A stretch of DNA of 22,336 nucleotides, from NCBI GenBank assembly GCA_905397405.1, contig CAJPVJ010000607.1, positions 1-22,336 of the forward strand. The letters run 5' to 3'. Shown piece after piece: positions 16,806-22,336 of this stretch. Origin of the DNA: Oppiella nova (taxonomy: Eukaryota > Arthropoda > Arachnida > Sarcoptiformes > Oppiidae). Every line of letters starts with the position of its first letter. The stretch's first letter is position 1. The notes below the pieces were generated by a model that saw only the letters and a program-made list of their open reading frames with translations, was not told the origin of the DNA and searched no databases. Both the position numbers and the translations under genes were made by a program.

Positions 16806-18551
16806 TCACTCCGAGTGTCAAACGTAAGGCCGACGCCATTGAGGACGAGATGACGGCTCTGGAGGGCATGACTTACGAGGAATACGTGCAGAAAGACAAC
16901 GAAAAGTTGAGACAAGAGATGAGGGAAATGAAGGACACGTTTGAGAGACTGAAGCGACAGAAGGAGAGGTTAGACGAGAGGGTGAGACAGGAGATGGAGC
17001 TGAGGATGAAGGAGAAGAGGGACTCTGAGACACTGTATGTGAATCAGAGACTAGAGTTGGACAAAGCGAAGAGGGATAAAGTGGTGCTCGAGAATCAGCT
17101 GAAGACTAGGAACGACGAGTTGAGCAAAATTAAGAGCGCTCTGACCACCAGTACTCCTGATGTCGATGACATCGAGTGCGACAAATGCGACTTCAAGACC
17201 AGATCGGAGGTGTCGCTCATCTTGCACACAATTAACCACAAGTTGTCTCATCCCAACCAAAGACGACTTATTCTTCACCCAAATATGTTTAGCTCCCGAA
17301 ACCCCAACTCTTCGTATCTGTATATGTGTCCCATTTGTGACGGTCATATAACCGGCTTTTTATCACTTAACGGTATATAATCTATAATCTTATTAATTGG
17401 TTCTTCATTTGTTGCCACCACAGGATCAGCGCTGACCCGCAATGAGATATATCCGCATATCTATCAGAATCACACCAAAGAGAAGGCATACAAATGCAAT
17501 GTTACGCTATAGAAGAAGTGAGTGTAGCTAATGGACTTCTGTGTGGTGTTTGTGCTTGTGCTCTCTATGTTTCCGTGAGCAGTCAGCTTCTGTTAGTGGT
17601 AAAGACCGATACTCTATGGCTTTCTCGGATTAATCACAACGGTTTACAAGCCATCGGCCAGTAGAGGCACTCAAACCATGATCCTGTCGGCCAACGGAAC
17701 GCCCATCGAAGTGGCGCCCACTCCCGGGCCCTCCACTTCTGTGACCACAAGCAACACGTCTTTTAGTTATTGCCCGCAAGTGTCTGGCGATGAGGTGTTG
17801 AAGTGTTCGTTCCCTCACTGCTCCTTCACTACAAACAACAAACAGAAACTCGAGTTTCATATCAGCGCCCACACCAACTCCAAGTACAAGGTTTGCGTTA
17901 ATCACCACATGATTATACATTTATATTATGTCTAATTGTCTTATTATCTTCTTCCGCAGTGTCCGTATTGCGCTTACGTAAGTCCATTTTTTTTGACCAT
18001 TTTTTATCTTATTTTATTGTTAAACTTGAAGAATATGTTAGAGGAATGTGTTTGAGAATTGGAGTGATTTCTGATGAGAATGAATGGTTTGAATGAGAGT
18101 TGAATGAAATGCAGATAAAACTCATTTGGAGTTAGTGTCTGAACAGTATAAGACCGAGGAGGGGGTGGGGAGGGGGCCCCGGCCACCCGAACCCCTATTT
18201 TTACTTTTATTATACACTATTCTACAGTAGAAACCATTCTATACATTGACTGTGACTATGATAGCATAAATTGATTGAAGCATAACATTGTGGTTAACCC
18301 TACAGGTGGGCAATATTCTCACTGATATCTACCGCCACATCAAGAAGAGTACCAAACATGACGGCAAGAAAGTGTTTGAATGCAAAATACACCAGAAATG
18401 CGATTTTGCCATCGATTGCGAAAAGTCCTTTAAAGAGCACTTAAGACTTAAGCACTTCCGAGAGGACACTCCCGAGAAATACATCGACGGTATCGTTGAG
18501 GACCTATTCCTCAATAAGCCAACCAATGGTGACGATCCCAACAATAAATGA
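16799..18551 (+). CDS. Coiled-coil plus C2H2 zinc-finger protein, 5 exons, one in-frame stop
   Basis: Probably a nucleic-acid-binding nuclear protein; no named family recognised. Proposed exons: 16799-17342, 17424-17517, 17605-17890, 17960-17977 (18 nt) and 18306-18551, totalling 1188 nt (396 codons) in one frame. Residues 25-115 are a highly charged coiled coil. Finger 1 (127-147) is CDKC-x12-H-x3-H. Finger 2 is CPICDG-SALTRNEIYPH-x4-H across the first splice; the donor at 17343 gives perfect x12 spacing, while an alternative at 17373 adds ten residues. Finger 3 is CSFPHC-x12-H-x3-H. Finger 4 (CPYCAY-VGNILTDIYRH) spans the 18-nt exon, and finger 5 is C-x5-C-x12-H-x4-H. Exon 2 has a TAG at 17510 just after AYKCNV, where another finger would begin. 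Either this copy is disrupted there, or two genes exist (first ending at 17512, second starting ATG 17678). Exon 3's acceptor is uncertain. Confidence 0.65.
17960..17977 (+). other. 18-nt microexon of the zinc-finger gene
   Basis: TTCCGCAG acceptor, then codons for Cys-Pro-Tyr-Cys-Ala-Tyr, then a GTAAGT donor. It supplies both cysteines of a C2H2 finger whose histidines lie in the next exon, with phase 0 on both sides. Confidence 0.8.
18045..18121 (+). repeat. intron block A, copy 1
   Basis: A segment starting AATGTGTTTGAGAA and ending TTGAATGAAATGCAGATAAA, in the last intron of the plus-strand zinc-finger gene, resembles 22260-22336 in the same strand orientation. Nature unknown. Confidence 0.65.
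18157..18182 (+). other. G-rich tract with adjacent C-run in an intron
   Basis: G5-T-G4-A-G5 followed directly by CCCCGG, in the last intron of the zinc-finger gene. It has three strong G-runs, so a quadruplex would need a shorter fourth run; the G5/C4 pair could also form a hairpin. Confidence 0.6.
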
Positions 18552-19680
18552 ATATAATGTCTCAATTCTTACAGAATACTGCATTCCAATGATTAAACAA
18601 TTTTTAAAAACTTTTTTACCAATTTCTAATTAGTCTTCAACGAGATACTGATTACCGCATTATGACATACATTATATGTATTAAAAATTTTTATTTGAAT
18701 TAAAATAAAATTATAATTAAATCTTACTCTGTTATTGTGGTAATTTGTAAATATTTGCAATTCCATTATAAGTGGTACAAACACTCACCTATTGTTTGAG
18801 GTTACTTAAAAACTCGATTGTAATTTTTGAGTAATTAATGGCATTTATTTTTACTAAATTTTACTCCAAAAAATGTATAAAAAGAGTAAATTTTAGAGTT
18901 ACTTAAGTAAATTACAGTTTGGTTTGTTTACATGCGATTATTTGTTCACATTTTGTTTGATTAGTCGTTCAGTATTTTAAAATACATTGAATTCTTACAG
19001 CCTTTTATGTGAAGTTTTTACAAATGACAGATTAATAGTTTAATTGATAATTAATATTTAGATATATTTCTTTAAATTATGTATAATATTTATATGAATT
19101 TAATAAATTTGTTTATATTTTTAATTATATTCACTCAAAGAAAATCACACAGTTTGAAATATATACTTAGTCTTAATGTTCTAAACCATACAAATAAAAC
19201 ACCTAAGTTAATATATAGTATCATAAAATTATTAACTTAAAATTAAATATATTTTGAAATAAGAAATTTTCACTATACAATTGTGGTATAAACTATATAC
19301 GGTACAAGCTTAATAGTTAATAATTTAAATTCTTTAACCCAGAATTCTGGCCTAAAATATTTAAGTTGTAAAACAAAATTTCCTTTAAAATTTTAAAATA
19401 CGATTCTTTAGTTATAATACTTACTTATTATATTAGAATATATTTTTTAAACAAAAATTTTTATTAGAATTAAAAATATAACACAATTTATTGAATTTGT
19501 TTAAAATAACAGCAAAACTCAGTTAAGCATCACTTGAAATACAGCAAAAACATCACAACAGTACCCAATGATTGTACGGATAGGGCTAGCCAACTCTAGC
19601 TATACCAGAAGTCTCTGCTATTGTCGTTAAGGTCGTTTATAATACGGCAAATGCGGTTGTTTGTCAAAATACACCTTTAG
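18552..19680. other. AT-rich intergenic region
   Basis: The 3' UTR of the zinc-finger gene, then very AT-rich sequence. From about 19500 composition becomes more balanced and probably contains one or more 5' exons or the leader of the hemopexin-repeat gene. Short frames there (for example near 19592, MIVRIGLANSSYTRSLCYCR) could not be joined convincingly. Confidence 0.5.
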
Positions 19681-21119
19681 CTCCCTTACTGGTCTCTAGT
19701 GTACGGATATCAGGATAGAGACACCCAACCCATGCCAGTGGACAGTCGTTTCCAGAGAAAGATGACGGGAAAGCTTCCAATCAAGGAATACAAATTCGTT
19801 GGTCCCCTATATCTCTATAAAGTTCCGGTTTGTAAACACATTTGATTTTTAATTTTTACAAATGTTTGATAAGAAATTCCTAATTAAAGAACGAAAGTGG
19901 AAAATATCGGTTAATTGGCTTCAATCAAGTCTGGTTGGGTTGCCCTCAGCCCCTCTGTATATCCCCTGGTTTTGACGCAATATTATCAGCCGGTTCTATT
20001 TATGCGGGATCACCCGGTTATATATACCACGGTCATCATGGTAGAGAAAACATGATTATCGTGTTTCGAGGAAATTATTTCTGGCACTACGACCTCTGTA
20101 AGCAATTATTGTTGTGTTTTCTCAATTAAGACTTGTTTTCATTGAATGATTACTACATAAGCGGCTAAAAGAGCTCCAAAACACCCGCCGCTCACTGATT
20201 GGGCCGTTCGAGTGGCCGACCGTTTTATCGACCACCGATACTATCGTTATAGTCATTACACGACACGAAAAAGTCGATTATATCCTAAAACTTCGTCGAG
20301 TAGTTTTATGAATGACTCGATGGTTGTCCCCACTTATATCGATGCCATTGTTCCCGGAATTAACAAATATAACAATTGCATCTATTTTTTCAAAGTATTC
20401 ACATTTTGTTTAAGATTAAGAGTTATATATAAAGTTCTTAAAATTTAATGAATCTATTGATAGGACGACCAGTTTGTATGCTATGAATTATTTTCAACGA
20501 TTTCCGCCCCAATGAAAATCAGTAACGAATGGAAATCAACGGAACCGACGTGGAAGTCAGCCAGGTTTGACGCAGCCTTTCATATTAAAAGTTTCATATA
20601 TTTCATCGCCGGTACGACCTTTCTCAATTACCACTTCAATACATTTATAATGAATTAATTTATGGTCAAAAAACAGGTCAACAGATTTGGTGTTTCACTT
20701 CAGACAGGATTGCGTGTCATAAATATCCGATGAAACTGACAGACATTCACAAAGACTTTCCTAAAAGCATAACCACAGCGTTTCAACACCAGGACTTTCT
20801 GTACATTATTAAAGGATCTCTTTATTACAAGATTCCTGTCTCGAAATTTCCAGTAATATGCCATTCATTTGCTACGAAATTGTCACAAATATATTGATAA
20901 ATAAACTTTATAATTTAGTCTAAGATTAGCCATGATGACTTGGAAGCGAAGTACATATTCCAGGATCTGTTGGGCTGTGATGAGGGCATGTATACGGCCT
21001 GGGGTTTCGACAGCTATGACTACTTTATCGAGAATTTTGCGAAACGGATGCAAAACGAGAATTCCTATTCAAGTGAAACCCATTTTAATCCAACTTTTCT
21101 AATCGTTAGTAAGAGTTAG
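19681..21119 (+). CDS. Hemopexin-repeat protein, 6 exons visible, 5' end not resolved
   Basis: Hemopexin repeats build four-bladed propellers that bind haem, metals or matrix proteins; they occur in hemopexin, vitronectin and the C-termini of matrix metalloproteinases. Exons 19681-19827, 19890-20097, 20162-20394, 20464-20611, 20677-20852 and 20919-21119 join in frame with GT-AG introns of 62-69 bp, giving 370 codons. Repeat-like units are seen at GFDAILSAGSIY...IIVFRGNYFWHYDL, YIDAIVPGINKYNNCIYFFK-DDQFVCYEL (across a splice), RFDAAFHIKSFIYFIA-GQQIWCF (across a splice), and SITTAFQHQDFLYIIKGSLY; the last exon has GMYTAWGFDSYDYFIENF. No zinc-protease motif (HExxH) is present in what I can see, so it is either a stand-alone hemopexin protein or the C-terminal part of a longer gene. 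The first exon opens after a CTTTAG acceptor, so an upstream exon carrying the start and probably a signal peptide is missing from this model. Confidence 0.75.
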
Positions 21120-21868
21120 GATAAGTAACCTAGTCGATAAAATAACCAACACACCATAAAATTTGGATTAACCTAGTGTTTTCATGAGTTTTATTATTTT
21201 AGGGGAAAATTAATTTGATTAATAGAACTATAACTAATCAAACGAACCACGAAATAATTATTCAAATTCTGTTATTATATTGTTATATAATGTTATTAAA
21301 AATAAAGGGTTTTAATTAACTGTTGTTTTAATTATATTTAGACTACAGGGTTGTTATTAAACATAAGACCAATTTGGGAGGCTTGGCATTTGAACACCTG
21401 TACCGTACTATTGTTTCATGATTGAAAGTTGTAGAGGATTTTTATGTATAATATTAAATATTAGAAATTTTGTAGAAAAACTTTTATACTTGATTTTTTC
21501 AAGAACCATGCAAAATATTTTGTTATTTTAAGAAATTATAACATACAGTATAACTAGATCACATAAAAATACAGTATAACTCTGTATTTTATGTGCGATC
21601 ACCCGAAACAGTTATAGTATTATATTAATAAAGGAAAATAAATGCTCACATAAGGTTTACTCAAATTGTCAAAATAATTTTATTTTAGAAATTGCACAAA
21701 AAATCATATACCGTCATTTTATAATCAATTGAACACATCATATCATAATAAAATCCTAAAGTGAAGTGTGTTTTAGACAAAAGACATATGGATTCTGTAA
21801 ATACAAGTCTGAACTGAGAAATGAATAAATGTTTGAATAATTAAGAATCGATAGAATGAATGGTTGAG
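21120..21868. other. AT-rich intergenic region between convergent genes
   Basis: Contains the 3' UTRs of the hemopexin gene (+) and the zinc-finger paralogue (-), and one strong hairpin (21557-21600). No gene seen. Confidence 0.6.
21557..21600. repeat. hairpin, 18/19-bp arms with a 7-base loop
   Basis: GATCACATAAAAATACAG (21557-21574) pairs with CTGTATTTTATGTGCGATC (21582-21600) with small bulges. AGTATAACT motifs flank and fill the loop. It may be a terminator-like structure or a remnant of a small inverted-repeat transposon; no target-site duplication was identified. Confidence 0.65.
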
Positions 21869-22102
21869 TCATTCGGCAGAAACTCTCTGTTTATTGTTTT
21901 CGTTGAGAAACAGTTCTTCGAGGAGAGAGTCCAGCGCCGCTTCGTCCACATGATGGCCGTAATGACTCTTTTTGAGGTGATCTTTGAATGTGCGCTCGCA
22001 GTCCGACCCGTAGTCACACTTCACACACTGGAAAACGTTGAGTCCCTCATGTTTCTTACTCTTGAGAATATGTCTGCGGATGTCTACTAAAATGTTGCCC
22101 AC
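21869..22102 (-). CDS. Last exon of a C2H2 zinc-finger gene, paralogue of the gene at 16799-18551 (partial)
   Basis: After a CTCTATAG acceptor at 22103, in phase 0, the exon reads VGNILVDIRRHILKSKKHEG and ends at a TGA at 21869. It matches the last exon of the plus-strand gene along its length: shared VGNIL-x-DI-x-RHI-x-KS-x-KH, DCE-x2-FK-x-HL and E-x-LFLN. It provides the histidines of one finger and a whole second finger (CVKC-x12-H-x4-H) with regular C-x2-C spacing, whereas the plus-strand copy has C-x5-C. The remaining exons lie beyond the right edge. The two genes converge, with the hemopexin gene between them. Confidence 0.85.
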   Translation of the reverse strand: MGNILVDIRRHILKSKKHEGLNVFQCVKCDYGSDCERTFKDHLKKSHYGHHVDEAALDSLLEELFLNENNKQRVSAE

Positions 22103-22259
22103 CTATAGAGTTATGGATTAGATGTTAGCATGGTTCATTTTATTATTCATTTCATGCAACTTATCAATTTCGCATTAAAGAAATATGAGAAAAATGGACT
22201 TCAACAAACACCCCCTTTTTACTTTTTTTTACTTTTATTATATTTTCAAAATTTCAAAG

Positions 22260-22336
22260 AATGTGTGAGAAATGGAAGTGATTTGTGGTCTGAAAGAGTC
22301 ATTTCAATTAGAGTTTGAATGAAATGCAGATCAAAC
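22260..22336 (+). repeat. intron block A, copy 2
   Basis: Resembles 18045-18121 in the same strand orientation, ending TTTGAATGAAATGCAGATCA. It lies in the intron next to the last exon of the minus-strand zinc-finger paralogue and may continue past the window. Confidence 0.65.

Noticed and set aside
17343-17372. Use of the later donor at 17373 for exon 1 of the zinc-finger gene
   Set aside because: It inserts ten residues between the ligands of finger 2; the donor at 17343 gives standard C-x2-C-x12-H spacing. Kept only as an alternative.
18045-18121. Box C/D snoRNA in intron block A (TGATGAG near 18071)
   Set aside because: There is no well-placed D box or terminal stem, and the CTGA-like motif is not conserved between the two copies.
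1-22336. tRNA, rRNA, CRISPR, retroviral or other virus-like elements
   Set aside because: No tRNA B-box with a matching cloverleaf, no spaced identical repeats of CRISPR type, and no reverse transcriptase, integrase, capsid or long terminal repeat signal was seen on either strand.

Overview
The window looks like nuclear DNA from a small-genome arthropod, most likely an acariform mite. Bilaterian genes (twisted gastrulation, UBXN4, BBLN, the ATP-synthase subunit DAPIT, ANKRD11/12, GTF3C3) sit close together, most introns are only about 50-80 bp with GT-AG ends, and the intergenic DNA is very AT-rich. The mite assignment is an inference from compactness and composition; no marker in the window names a species. 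One base (344) is N.

Layout. 1-3210 is AT-rich DNA with no supported gene. 3211-4157 (-) is twisted gastrulation, a secreted BMP modulator, head-to-head with UBXN4 (+, 4575-6121), an ER-associated-degradation factor. 6590-7020 holds a 13-copy 9-bp minisatellite in coding-like sequence. 7525-7885 (+) is the small coiled-coil protein BBLN, with a strong G-quadruplex tract just upstream. 8483-13253 (-) is an ANKRD11/12 co-regulator in three exons; its 1.76-kb first intron contains, on the other strand, the 56-codon gene for the ATP-synthase subunit DAPIT/ATP5MK (12371-12541). 13648-16567 (-) is GTF3C3, a TFIIIC subunit, broken in this assembly by two exact 127-bp duplications. 16799-18551 (+) is a coiled-coil plus C2H2 zinc-finger gene with one in-frame stop. 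19681-21119 (+) is a hemopexin-repeat protein. 21869 to beyond the right edge (-) is the last exon of a paralogue of the zinc-finger gene.

Most genes are unrelated housekeeping or developmental genes that share neighbours and promoters, not a pathway. The most notable structures are: (1) two 127-bp perfect duplications, each with a one-base spacer, flanking a 2.5-kb segment, best read as unmerged contig overlaps; removing them restores an 887-residue GTF3C3; (2) the 231-bp divergent promoter of GTF3C3 and the zinc-finger gene, whose two ends, including both start codons, are an inverted repeat of about 52 bp; (3) convergent zinc-finger paralogues whose last introns share two sequence blocks in mirrored order but in the same strand orientation. 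I found no viral, plasmid, CRISPR or toxin element, and nothing that I can call a new defence or metabolic system.
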